Below are positions 47,791-58,746 of a stretch of DNA of 64,000 nucleotides, one piece after another (position 1 is the first letter of the stretch; the number at the start of each line of letters is the position of its first letter). The notes beneath the pieces were generated by a model. It was not told the DNA's origin, ran no database searches, and saw only the letters and a program-made list of their open reading frames with translations. The DNA is taken from contig CP093831.1 in NCBI GenBank assembly GCA_033063855.1, positions 9,672,001 to 9,736,000 on the forward strand. The letters run 5' to 3'. Position numbers and translations under genes: made by a program. The DNA is from Smittia aterrima. Lineage: Eukaryota > Arthropoda > Insecta > Diptera > Chironomidae.

Positions 47791-50700
47791 CTACGAGAGG
47801 GAAGAAAAAAAATAGAAAAAGAAACATGAGCAAGGGAAAAAATGGTTTAATCTGCGATGTCACACAACATTCCTAGCGCCAGACTAAACAGAAGTCTTTC
47901 TCTCTCGCTCTCTGCGCGCGATGTTAGCAAAAAACGAGTCAGAAAGACACTTCAGCTTCGCTGCGAGGGAATCCTTTAAAAGCTTTTGTTAAAAAATTTA
48001 AAGACCTCGAGGGAAAACTTAACATGACGAGAATCATATTTTCTTTTCTCGCAAACGATATATTCCGCTCGTTAAGGGCTGCGACGCCGAATAAAAACAG
48101 AAAAAGCGTCTGCTTTCGTCAAAATCTAATATTTTACCGTAAACGAAGTTATTTTCAACCGTAAGTGTATTAATATCACGAAGGAGAGAACCACAAGGTG
48201 CGGCAGAAGCAGATTGCTTTCTTCCCTTTCATCAAAACGTCTTCGAAGATTTGGCTTCTCTCCCTTCGCTTCGACTTAGATACACCACAAATGTTTTGTG
48301 TTTGATGATCAGGAGAAGCAAGAAAAAATCGAGAGAAGAAATATGTTTGTAAACAAAGTTTTTGTGGCTTTAAAAGAGAAGCGAGAGCTGACCTACTTTT
48401 GAGGATCGTACAGCCAACATGTCAGAGCTTTTCTTCTGGGATTAATTTAGAAGGTTCCGAGTTTAGTTTTCCAGTGAGAAGAGAAAAATCAAGAAGCCTT
48501 TTCATCTCAATTCGAAAGGATTAATTTTTTTCTGAATCTAAAACTTTCTTAAATTGAAACATTCATCTTCACTCTCGAGGAGTGTTCCAGTAGAAGAAAA
48601 AAACTAAATATTATTTCTCAAATCGTATTAAACATTTTTTCGTTTTCTTTTTTATTTATTCTAGGAAGCAAAAGGATTCAATCGCTTCGGTAAACAACGC
48701 GAATGTTATTTCTATCGCAGATCGTAAGTTACGTATTCATCGTTCGAAATTGAACTCTTCTCTTTATATTCCGGAACGTTATTTGTTAACAGCTCCAGAG
48801 CTTACGAAAGCACGATGCGATCGGAAATCCCGTAAAATCTAACGAATCTTTATTCAATAATTCATAAGGAAGCAATAGCTATCACTTATTCATGTGTGTA
48901 GATGATATAAAAAGGCACATTAAGCTTTCTGGTCAGCGAGTTTCAGTTGTAAAACCTTCGCTCCGGAGCATAAATATTCCATGCAGACGGCTCGGAATTT
49001 ATTATTGAAAAGTCGAATTAATAATTTACCGCCCGGAATTTTCCTGGAAGGACTTGCAAGAAAGTCGAAAAAGATTTCTAAAGACTGCAATCGCTCTCGT
49101 CATTCAATGAAATCATCTTTTCCCACTGAAAAATCTTTCTCGAGATGAAATAAAGCGATTTTTCACGCTTGACCTCTCCTTTGCGTACCTTCTCCTCTTA
49201 GTGATTCTTCAGAAAATTCATTACATAAAAAATGTTTTACCTCCTTTTCTTCCCCATCCTAAACAGTTTTCGTTCTGCTCGCGCCTTGAAAAGGTTAATT
49301 GAATCGAGTTTGAGGGAAGCAAAAGAAAAAAAAACTTTGAAGCTTTTTTGAGAAGGGCAGCAGCAGTGAATATTCAAATTTCTCATAATTAAAGAGAGAT
49401 TTTCGCTCGCTTCATGAAAATGAACCCTTTCCTCCTTCCCCCGTCATCGTGTTCAACTTTAATTTTCCTAATGACGTACTTTATTCCCCGAGCCAAAAGA
49501 TGTGTTTCCGGTTTGAGATTTATCAGCGAAAGGTACAAGAAGCAAATGAGATGCAAGGAAATGTTTCAACAATTTTTCAGGAAAAAGAAAAAGGAAAAAT
49601 TGGAAGACACCTACGATCTGGGAAAAGGCTTTTTTCGCATTTTGAATTTAAATTTATTTACTCAAAGTTTGAGGTGAATAACAAGGAAACAAATTCATTT
49701 TTATCGCACGAAAAAATCCTAAAAAGCAGAACTTTGTTATTCGACAGAACATGTCTCCTCATACATTTAAAATGAGAGCGTTTAAATTCAGAGATGGGCT
49801 CGAAGAAGTAAAAATTGGAAATATATTTACTGCAATAAAATTCAGTGGATTAGAGGACAGCGACGAATTCTTCTCGTTTCTCGCATCGCGTGTGTACATT
49901 GTTTGTATATTTATGGATCAATAAAAGCGATCTCGGAAGGGAAGATGGAAAAATCGACAATAAATATAAACGGCAGCTAATGCACGAGCGATATAAACAT
50001 ACAGAGTCGAGGATTAATTTGTATTTCGCTTCCCTGCCGCTCTGCACGAGCAAGAACTTCGAAACCTTCATTCTCCGCTTCCCCGTCGTCGTCTACGTCG
50101 TCATTGCTTTGTGCAAGCGAAAAAGGAGACAGGCAAGTGAATGTGGATTTATTTGCATCACAAAGGAATCGTAATTGATTCTGCTGAATAAAATTTTATG
50201 CTTCTGTAAACCTCAATCTCGTCCCACCCCATCTCTCTAGCTCCTCTGCATTAAACTTCATCTCGAAAGCTGTCTTTGAGCTTGGCAAAATATATAAATT
50301 ACTCGAAACTTTTCCATTGATTATTAAATTGGGTTTTATTGCTATTTCTGCCACGAAGGAGCTTTGGTAAGCTTTAAAGTTTCGCTCGCTTCGTTTTCGA
50401 GCGGATTTATCATTGTTGCATTTCGAAACGGATTCAATTCACCGTCGCTTCCCTCCACAACACTCAATAGAAGGTATAAATTCCAATTTACGGAAGCAAA
50501 GTGCTTAACAATGAAAAATGAGTCTCAAAAGTGCTTCACAATTGACTTCGATGAAGCGAAGAACTAACGGAAACTGATGACTCACTCAAGTTTAAATAAA
50601 ATGTTTTGTCTGCAACGATTGTTTTTCGCAATCTGTGATTCAAATGAATCAAAATGCTTCGCTTACCTTTCAGAATAAATTGAATCACCTCTCTCTCTCG

Positions 50701-52311
50701 TTTTAGTTTCGGAAGAAGCTAACTCGCTCTTTCGTTGCTCAAGGGTTTCTTTCTTTCGTTTGGTGTCTCGTTAAGCACAACACTTCTCAGCAGACATCTC
50801 AACACCGTCCGGAAAATTTATCGCAGAATTTTTTATGAGACTTTGACCTTTTTCGAGCATTTTCTTCCGCTTCTGTTTATTGTGAACTTTCGAATCACGA
50901 CTCAAGACGTTATAAATAATCCAATAAGAGCAATTAGTTCGATCAATTTGACACAACGAGTCACCCAATTGTGAAAGTTTAAAGTTCTCTCTCTCTTTCT
51001 CGTTCACACCACTTGATTAAACATTTGCGCAATCATCAGTTTTAATTTCTACAACATATGTGTCGGATTCACATTCGATGTTCACTTTAATTTGTTTTGC
51101 ACAAGCTCACATTGTTTTCGAGACCATTTAATAATTATCTCGGATCCTTTTTCTCTCGATTGGCTCTGGAAAAAATAGAAGAAGAAGGAATAAAAGTTTG
51201 CTGACGAGTTTTCTTTCGCTCGAATGGAAAATTATCACAGATTTAATCGCACGTTCGTTTTTTTTTCTTGCAACCTTAAACACACTTAGACACTTTTTTA
51301 AAAGGAAAAACGAAGAAAAGTCGAGAGAGAAAGATGGAAAAACTGTTGGCAACTTCAACTATAAACATCAACATGATGTAGAAGGAATAATAAATAAATA
51401 TCAGCACAAACTTTCGCAAACTTTTTTCCATCGCATTTTCTTTCTTTTAAAACTGTTCCGAACAGGAAACAAGAGAAATTTCCGATTGTTTTCACATGTT
51501 ATTTACAGAAAAATAAAAAACCGAGATGGCCAAGAGGGAAAGAAGTTTCTCGTCTTCTCATGCAAACTCTTCTTGGTTGCTTATGCTGTTGCTAAGCGTA
51601 AACCTCTTCTGATTGTTTTTACCATTGAGCTCAAGCTCTTGTCTTCTTGTCTTCGACTTACGAATAGAGACAGAGAGGTAGATGAAGTCTTAATTAAGAA
51701 ATTCAATTTGCCAACGATATGTAGATGCTTTGTTCGAGTTGATGGAGATGAAAAGAATAGATTCACTATTGAAAGTTCTCTCTTCTTCATTCAGGAAATT
51801 ATTCTAAACTACAATCATCCGAACAATGTTTCTCACATGAGAAGTTTCTCTTACTTCAGAGAATAAGTTTTAATTTCCACCAATAATGTCACACACAACG
51901 AGAGACAAAGTTAGAGAATCTCAGTGTGAAGGATAAAGTTTGCCTTGGAGAACTGCCGTTTGATGTTGTCGAGAGGAAGAAGAAATTCGAGACAATGGCG
52001 CAAGGAGGAGAGTAAATGACTTTGTTTTTGTTTAAAAATGTTTAATGGCTAATATCAATGGAACTTTTATACTTTTACGGGATTATCTCTCAATCTACCA
52101 AGCACAACGACTCCGATCTCGTCTCGCAACAACGAACGAGACAAGCAGGACGAATAAGAAAGCTCACAGCGTACGAGGAAAGTTTCTATTAGATATTAGA
52201 TACTCGAAGAGTGTGAACGCCGCCTAACGAAGTATGAACTTCTTCCAACGTCTCACTCACTTTCATGAGTTAGCGTTACAGACAAAAAAGAACGTTCAGA
52301 TTAAGAAAATT

Positions 52312-52338
52312 CTTATTATTATTATTACAAAATAATAA
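52312..52338. repeat. ATT microsatellite with inverted TAA partner
   Basis: TTATTATTATTATTA is followed after ACAAA by ATAATAAT, giving a short AT hairpin as well as a trinucleotide repeat. Confidence 0.8.
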
Positions 52339-53224
52339 TCCTCGGTGATGTCTTCTCTCTTTTTCTCCATATACAGTCGCTTCCTTCGACTTGGCTTTCA
52401 CTGAATCTCTCAAGCGGAATGAAAAGTAAGCGGAAAGCGAAAGGGAGTGGAGGAGTAAAAGAAAGAACTTTTCTACTTATATTTTCCCATGATTTCCTAT
52501 TGTTTTCATACGCTTCGAAAAGCTATAACACATAAAGTTTTATGAACGGTTGTTGAATATTAAATAATGTTTTGCTCTTCCACTGGAAAATTGTTTTTCT
52601 TCTTCGTCTTCTCTCGTGTTTCAATTATAGTTTAATGCAACTTCTACCTCGTGAGATTGTAAGAACCAAGGAAAGTTGCTGTTGAAGTCTCGAGGATTCT
52701 CTCGTCTTCTGCTTTGTCTGTGCTGACAGCATTTAAGAGCGTGAATAAAAACGAGATGAATAAGAAAATAGTTGAGCAACAGCGGAAGCAAAGTTTTGTA
52801 ATTTAAATTTTTAGCTTCGAGATTTTAGCTTGAACTACCGAAAATTGAGCTCATAAAAAGATTTTATCCGAATACAAAAGCACGTCGATATGTGTTAATT
52901 CGTGCAATTCATTGTGATGAATTATTCAGCATGAACTACTTCGGTCTCCCCTACCGTTCATTATGCTCCTTTCCACCTCGGTTTGATTTCATTTCTTTTG
53001 TTCGTTACACTCAGCGACCGTCGAGAAAGCCTTTCCCCCAACCGTTCGCTTCGATGAAAGGCCCGAGACGAGATGATGGACATGGAGACCATTAAAAGAG
53101 GAAACGAGTGTTTTCTTCCATCTTATCACAGTAAATATAAACTTCCTTTGTGACAAATATATTTTTATTGTGGCTTTTTAAGGGACAAAGCGCACTTGGG
53201 AAATTAACTCTCGCCGAACATCGA

Positions 53225-53512
53225 ATGACGAGCAAAGTTCTTCGTCCTCTTCTCTTGTCATTCTTCTTCATGGCAAATATGTGTGTTGATGATGTTTCTC
53301 GTTGGCAAACTTTTGCTTGCTCAAGAAATAAAGGAAACGACAATATTACTTTCTCTAATAATTGGGAAAACGAGAATGTTTTGTATGTCCGAGGAGTTCA
53401 AACTGATATCGCTCGATGGGCTCAAGGGATGGTTGAAGACTTAGCAAACATGAAAGACAGCTTGATAATAGCCCGGGTGGAATTCCATTCTCTAGCTTCA
53501 TTGCTTTATTAG
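53225..53512 (+). CDS. possible small secreted protein (95 aa), unrecognised
   Basis: An ATG at 53225 opens 95 codons. The start MTSKVLRPLLLSFFFMANMC looks like a signal peptide, followed by a polar part with Trp residues, one Cys after the signal region and an N-I-T glycosylation sequon. A TATA-like ATATAAAC occurs about 90 bp upstream and an ATTAAA variant poly(A) signal 12 nt after the stop. There are no dibasic sites suggesting a neuropeptide precursor. No family is recognised, and a chance frame is quite possible at this length. Confidence 0.2.
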   Translation: MTSKVLRPLLLSFFFMANMCVDDVSRWQTFACSRNKGNDNITFSNNWENENVLYVRGVQTDIARWAQGMVEDLANMKDSLIIARVEFHSLASLLY

Positions 53513-56500
53513 CACCAATCTCCATTAAAATTTGTCCTCGTCAAGGCGTTCGAAGACATGAAAATATTTCCAAGGCGGCGGCGGACGAAGAGGATGGGAA
53601 GACATTAGAGATTTGTTTGAAGAGTCTCGCATCGAATTCACAATCGAGCTCGTTAGAGGGACGAAACGAAGAAGAGAAATTGAAAAGATTTTAATGCTGC
53701 CCGAGTCGAACGACACTTTTTCCCTCTCGTAATCTCTCCCCTTCAACTCATTTCCAAACTCATTTGACTGCGAAGGAAACAAAAGTTTAGACAACACGAT
53801 GGAATTCCGCTTTGTTTGTCGGCGTAGATAGTCTATCAGGCTTAAATCGATGATGAAGCGAAACAAAAAAAAATGCCACAAAGACGATAAAAAAGCTCGT
53901 GGAACCTTCACCCCGGTCGCCCAGCATTGAATTTTTAAAACTTTGCTCGCTTTTCTAGCTCTAAACGGGAGATATCATTTATCAAAATCCTTTTCAAAAT
54001 ACACTCATAAATCAATATAAGGGATGACTAACAAAAGAATGTGACGAAAAATTATGCTCGACTAAAGAATTTCTTTGGGAGAGAAGACGAAGATACGCGG
54101 AAGTTTTTGCAGAAGCAGCGCAAATTGTCAGAGGAGATAGGAGAGGCGCTTGACTTGATACAACTCGCAACAAGATTTATTTCCTTAAAATTGAGAATCG
54201 GTCACAAATTGTTTTATAACCCTTCAGACAGATACGACGAGAGAGAGAAGGAGGAGGGGAATTTTTCGTTGACGTCAAGCGAGGGATGGAGGGATCAACG
54301 ACGGTGCTTTTAAAAGCCAAATGACAAATAAATTCCACACGTCAATTTTCATACAAGTTCTGAGAACCTGCCGTTGAAAATTAATGATCGGCGAATTACA
54401 TCGAGTGACTCTCGAAAACAAAAATAAAATATTTCTCTCTTTGTTCGTGGAAATCGTCATCGACGGGAAAAGTTGTTGACGTAATCGTCGAAAGTGGCGG
54501 CGAAAATTAAAACAATGATTATCACATTTTCCTTTATCGAGCGCACTTGAATATTTTATGCTTGCGTAACGATTTCAGAGACTCGAGCAAACTCAGGTGA
54601 GTGAGTTAATAAACTTTTTACTTTCACATCGTAAACAGGAAAATAATGATCGTGTGTTTCGAAAGTGAACGCTTGATTACTCAAAGAGTCGATTTGAATT
54701 ATTTACGAATTGAAAATCATTGGCTACACGAGCGATCTATCGATTCCTTCGAGCGAATTTACTGTTTGCAATTTACAACGAAATTGATTTTCACAAAATT
54801 GGCACTAAACGATATTCCATCTGTAACCCGAAAATTTGCTCTCAGCCCTTCATTCATTTATTTATCGGAATCGACATGTGCCCGAGAGAATTTATGCGTT
54901 TAATAAGAATGAATACTAAGATTATTATGAAGCACGCTCAAGTTGAAGGCGATGAAGCAGTCGGTGGGGGAGCTCGAGGCAAATATTAACTCAGAATGCT
55001 TCGAAATAATAAATTACGACTCCAAAGGGATTGGAAGCAATTTCGAACCGAACCAACGAACGAATGAACGTGCATCAGACATCAAGTCAGCAGTGTAAGC
55101 GCATCAGTTGAAAAATCGATGAGTAAACTCTTCGTAAACATCATAATTCGATGGGAAGTTTTAATATCTGTTATCGCTCTGATTAAATGACGAATGATTG
55201 TTGATTTATGATGCGATGTCGAGCTTCTCCTGCCGTCGTCTCGTATTAAACGCGGATTGAGGAAATTAAAAAGTTCTCGCTCGCAAAGCAAGGCGACACT
55301 TGCTCCGAGAAATTGCGGAATTTATTTCGTTAAAAAAATGTTTAGCGTAGTTTTAATGTCTTTCGTCGTAAAAACTCTCGACGACTAAGGAGTTGGCTCG
55401 AACTTGAGCCAAATTTCCCTTCCGCTTCTTGATAATTGTTTTGGCTCCCCAAGCCATCTCATGAACAGAGAAATTTCTCAAGTAAAATCATCCAAACTCA
55501 AATTACTGTAAGTTGGAGATTTCTTCATGGCGATAAACGCTCGCGGGATGTCTCGTAAAAAAAGATTTTTAGCCTCGCCCGCTACGAAGAAATTAAATCT
55601 CACCCGAAAATCGCAGACTTTCCATTCGCAAAGTTATTTTTCTTTTCATAGAAATCGTTCTCATTAATATTTAATGAGAAACTTGGTATGCAGCATATGG
55701 ATGAACGGCGCGAAAAAATGCGAAGCTTTCGTGAAATGATTTTTATACACCGACATCCAAATCCGTTCCGACGGACGTACGAAGAAGCATTCTAATGAAT
55801 ATTAAATTTATTTTGTTTTATTCGACGTCGAAGCATAATGCAAACAGATTGAACGGGCCGGAAATAGGATAAGAAAGGGAAAAAATATTTTTTTTTCTTT
55901 ATTCCCAAAGTATTTCCCGGTTTTATTGCGTGGTTTGGTCTTAGCGCTTTTTATTGTCACTGAATTTTTTATTTCTCTCCTCCATCGTCTTCTTCTTTCC
56001 TCATCTGATTCGAGCGAGAAAGTTTTTGTCTTGAGAGACTTTGGCGACGCAGAAATGTCTCTCGTTCAAGCGAGATTAAAAGATACATGAAAACCATAAA
56101 AATGAGATTAAAAGTGGAATCATTTGAATTGTGATTTTTATGAAACCGCCGCGAAATTTTACGATCCATTCACCGCCCCTCACTCACTTTCTTTCTCTCT
56201 CACGACGTAAAACAAACTAGCTTATCGTCATGAAATTTATCTGAGATGTTTTTACATTCGAATCGTCTTGTTAGCTCTGACGATGTTTATCGTGGCGGAA
56301 AAGTTATGCGAAATCACAAAATTTTCCTCTCACACTCTCGAACTTTTCCTTTAGCTTTAAAGCTTCTCAATTATATTTTTTTTTGATTCTTTCACATTCA
56401 CTAACCATGAAATATCCAAATTAGATGCAGAGCGAGTGCCTTGAGATTAAATTCAAATCACTTTTAATCACTTCCCGATTACTGCGGAGCGACAAACGTA

Positions 56501-57623
56501 CATACGATCCCGACCAAGTTTAAAAACTGTATGCTCAAATCTTCTGAAATCTACTTCATCCCTTCATGCCATAAATTTCCCGACAAGCGAGATCTTCCTT
56601 GTACTAAAAAGAGTTTCGAGAGTTTTCCACTGGAACGTTCTCTCTTCTCTTCGTTCGCTTTTCTTTCAGGACTTAAACACTTTTCCGCGAAGAAGTCTCT
56701 TGAGGATGAACGAGGTGAACGTGAACTCGCATGTTTGTTTATGTAATTATTTTTAACATCCCATAAACAAGCCGCCTCGGAACTTTTATGTGTCGGAAAA
56801 TATCAGAAACGATTTGGAAAATAATGATAAACGACGCAGTTGGTGCTTAGGGTTGGGTCATAAAATTTATTTTAAGTCTTCTCATTCAAACGCAATTGAC
56901 CTCTTTTGAATAATTAAACTCTTTGGAAATCATTTCTTGACAACAGTCTTCGCTTGTTTACTTTGAACGTGAAACTTTCCAACAAAAAGAATAAGAAGAC
57001 GCTGAGTGCCGATTTTCTCATTAAACATTAAAGCGAACATCCCTTGAGTAAATTCTCTTCATAATTTATCTAAAGCAGACTCTTCATCTCGTCTCTGCCC
57101 ACAGTGAATCGCACTTTCAATTGTAAGTAAATCGAGAGGAATAATTTTCGAGACAAATTAGTTAATGGAACGGATCCGCTTTTTATGGAATAAAAGAAAA
57201 TTGATCGATGCCAATTAATTTGTCGAATTTTAGAACGCACAAGTAAATGTTCGTTGGACCTTTCCTGCGAAAGGAAAATTGTTTTGTCGTTGCTACTGAA
57301 GTAATTATTAATACATTTCTGTACAAAAAAGGACGACGACGGTTCAAAGGAATTCGTGGAAAATAAAATGAGAGACGATTCACGATTGAACATATTTTCA
57401 TGATCTACTCGCTCCTTGGAACAAATAAGTCAAAGTCTTCTTGATGCTTTGGCTTTATTTATCAGAAACTCTTCCACTCAATTAAACATTGTAAAGCTCG
57501 TCCGTTTGATCGCTCTTTATGTATATGCAAATAAACTTCAGCTCCATGCTGGAGCCTTGAGAAGAAACTTCTCGTGTGAATCAATTAAAGTCTCTAATGA
57601 ACTCTCATTGAAAATCCCAAAAA

Positions 57624-57629
57624 TTTATT
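57624..57629 (-). terminator. AATAAA overlapping the arginase stop codon
   Basis: The minus-strand sequence reads TGT TAATAAA: the poly(A) hexamer begins at the second base of the TAA stop. The 3' UTR would be only about 15-30 nt if this signal is used. Confidence 0.5.
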
Positions 57630-58677
57630 AACAATTTCCACTCCGATTGTTTCCTACAGCAGCTTGAATTATTAATTTTGCAGAGTTGAGAGTGTTCTCA
57701 ACATCTTTTGCATCGCCTAGGCAAGGGTTCACTTCAACTAAGTCGATAGACGAGAGCATTCCGGTGTTAAAAGCTTCCTCCATTATAAACACTCCTTCCC
57801 TTAACGTTAGTCCACCCTGAACGGGTGTGCCAGTTGAATTTGCATGAACTGGATCGAGAGAGTCAATGTCGAAACTGAAAGGATTTGATTTTGAAAAGAT
57901 GATGCTTTCTCGACAATTCGATACTACAAACCTAACGTGAAGCTTTTTATCTCCATTTGGATTTATCGCTTGAAGCGCTTTCTGCATAACCTCCTTGATT
58001 CCCAGTCTCTCAATGTCTCGCATGTCAAAGTAATTTATTCCATATTTTTCCATCATAAGTCGCTCGTAGTAATCAATCGATCTTAATCCGATCCAACAAA
58101 AGTTCTTCAATGACAGTTGAGCCTGACACCACTCAAGTTCGGGGATCGTTGTCCATTGTTCTCTAAGTTCTTTTACCAACAAGCTGACGGGCATTCCATG
58201 CATATTGCCAGAGAGACTCGATGAGTTTGTATTCGAGTCGATGTGAGCGTCGACCCACAAGACACATAAATTCTCGGCTCCGATTGTCTTCACAAGGCCA
58301 GAAATTGAACCTGTGGCAATGGAATGATCTCCGCCTAGCACGATTGGCATTCGATTATCCTTCGTTACCTCCTCTACCTTCTCCGCTAATGCTTTATTAT
58401 ACGCAGCCACATGCTCAAGATGCTTCAAATTATTAATTTTTCTTCCATTACACTCCATTGGTTCATAATGAACATCGCCGTAATCTTTCACATTGATGCT
58501 TGGCGAGATGCTTTTAATCTCATCAATTAACCCCGAGTCTCTGAGCGCTTTCGGTCCATGTTCGGCTCCTTCTTTTCCTGCACCTTTGCCAAACGGCACT
58601 CCAATTATTCCGATCGATTTTGTATAAACGCTTCGGTTCAAGTTGAAGCTTCTCTGAATAGATTTCACTGCCCACAT
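57628..58677 (-). CDS. arg: arginase (two exons, 330 aa)
   Basis: Arginase hydrolyses L-arginine to ornithine and urea with a two-manganese centre. The exons are 58677-57932 and 57874-57628; the 57-bp intron (AG|GTTTGT to CCTTTCAG) is in frame and stop-free, and removing it restores LHVSFDIDSLDP. Metal-site residues by family comparison are His118 (GGDHSIATGS), Asp143/His145/Asp147 (VDAHIDSNT) and Asp251/Asp253 (SFDIDSLDP). SGNMHGMP carries the catalytic-loop His160. TGTPVQGGLTLREG and VEVNP complete the family signature. Length is normal for animal arginases. The first 20 residues are basic with Ser and Arg and no acids (MWAVKSIQRSFNLNRSVYTK), fitting a mitochondrial targeting peptide, so a mitochondrial enzyme is likely. 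The start is the first ATG, shortly after a TATA box. Confidence 0.97.
   Translation of the reverse strand: MWAVKSIQRSFNLNRSVYTKSIGIIGVPFGKGAGKEGAEHGPKALRDSGLIDEIKSISPSINVKDYGDVHYEPMECNGRKINNLKHLEHVAAYNKALAEKVEEVTKDNRMPIVLGGDHSIATGSISGLVKTIGAENLCVLWVDAHIDSNTNSSSLSGNMHGMPVSLLVKELREQWTTIPELEWCQAQLSLKNFCWIGLRSIDYYERLMMEKYGINYFDMRDIERLGIKEVMQKALQAINPNGDKKLHVRFVVSNCRESIIFSKSNPFSFDIDSLDPVHANSTGTPVQGGLTLREGVFIMEEAFNTGMLSSIDLVEVNPCLGDAKDVENTLNSAKLIIQAAVGNNRSGNC
57875..57931 (-). other. 57-bp intron of the arginase gene
   Basis: GT-AG intron with donor GTTTGT and acceptor CCTTTCAG. It is 19 codons long without a stop, so a naive reading gives a 349-aa protein with an insert (RFVVSNCRESIIFSKSNPF) just before the metal-binding FDID. 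Family conservation of HVSFDID shows the insert is intronic. Confidence 0.93.
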
Positions 58678-58705
58678 GATTGTATCGTCTTGATGGTCAA
58701 ACTGA

Positions 58706-58746
58706 AACTGAGATTCACGAAATCATAGAGCGTCCATCTATTTATA
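58706..58746 (-). promoter_or_regulatory. arginase core promoter (TATA box and initiator-like TCAGTT)
   Basis: TATAAATA occupies 58746-58739 on the minus strand, about 65 nt before the ATG. An arthropod-type initiator TCAGTT follows at 58711-58706, some 35 nt downstream of the TATA box, slightly further than usual. Together they predict a 5' UTR of about 30 nt. Confidence 0.5.

Larger units (their letters stand above)
47791..57600. other. gene-free stretch between dpr copy B and arginase
   Basis: No gene can be supported with confidence. The region should contain the promoter and 5' UTR exon(s) of dpr copy B. The longest open frame (about 222 codons, 51198-51866, plus strand) has no ATG until near its end. 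A TTA/TAA repeat lies at 52312-52338. One short ATG frame with a signal-like start is listed separately at 53225. Confidence 0.5.

Noticed and set aside
51198..51866. 222-codon open frame on the plus strand
   Set aside because: It has no ATG until about residue 214, is K/F/R-rich, and shows no domain or convincing splice context. Open by chance or composition.
53525..53911. Minus-strand 128-codon frame
   Set aside because: It starts at GTG, has no ATG in the first two thirds and no recognisable domain.
57628..58677. Uninterrupted 349-aa reading of arginase
   Set aside because: The 19 residues between HV and FDID break an invariant metal-binding motif and are bounded by GT and a polypyrimidine-AG, so they are intronic.
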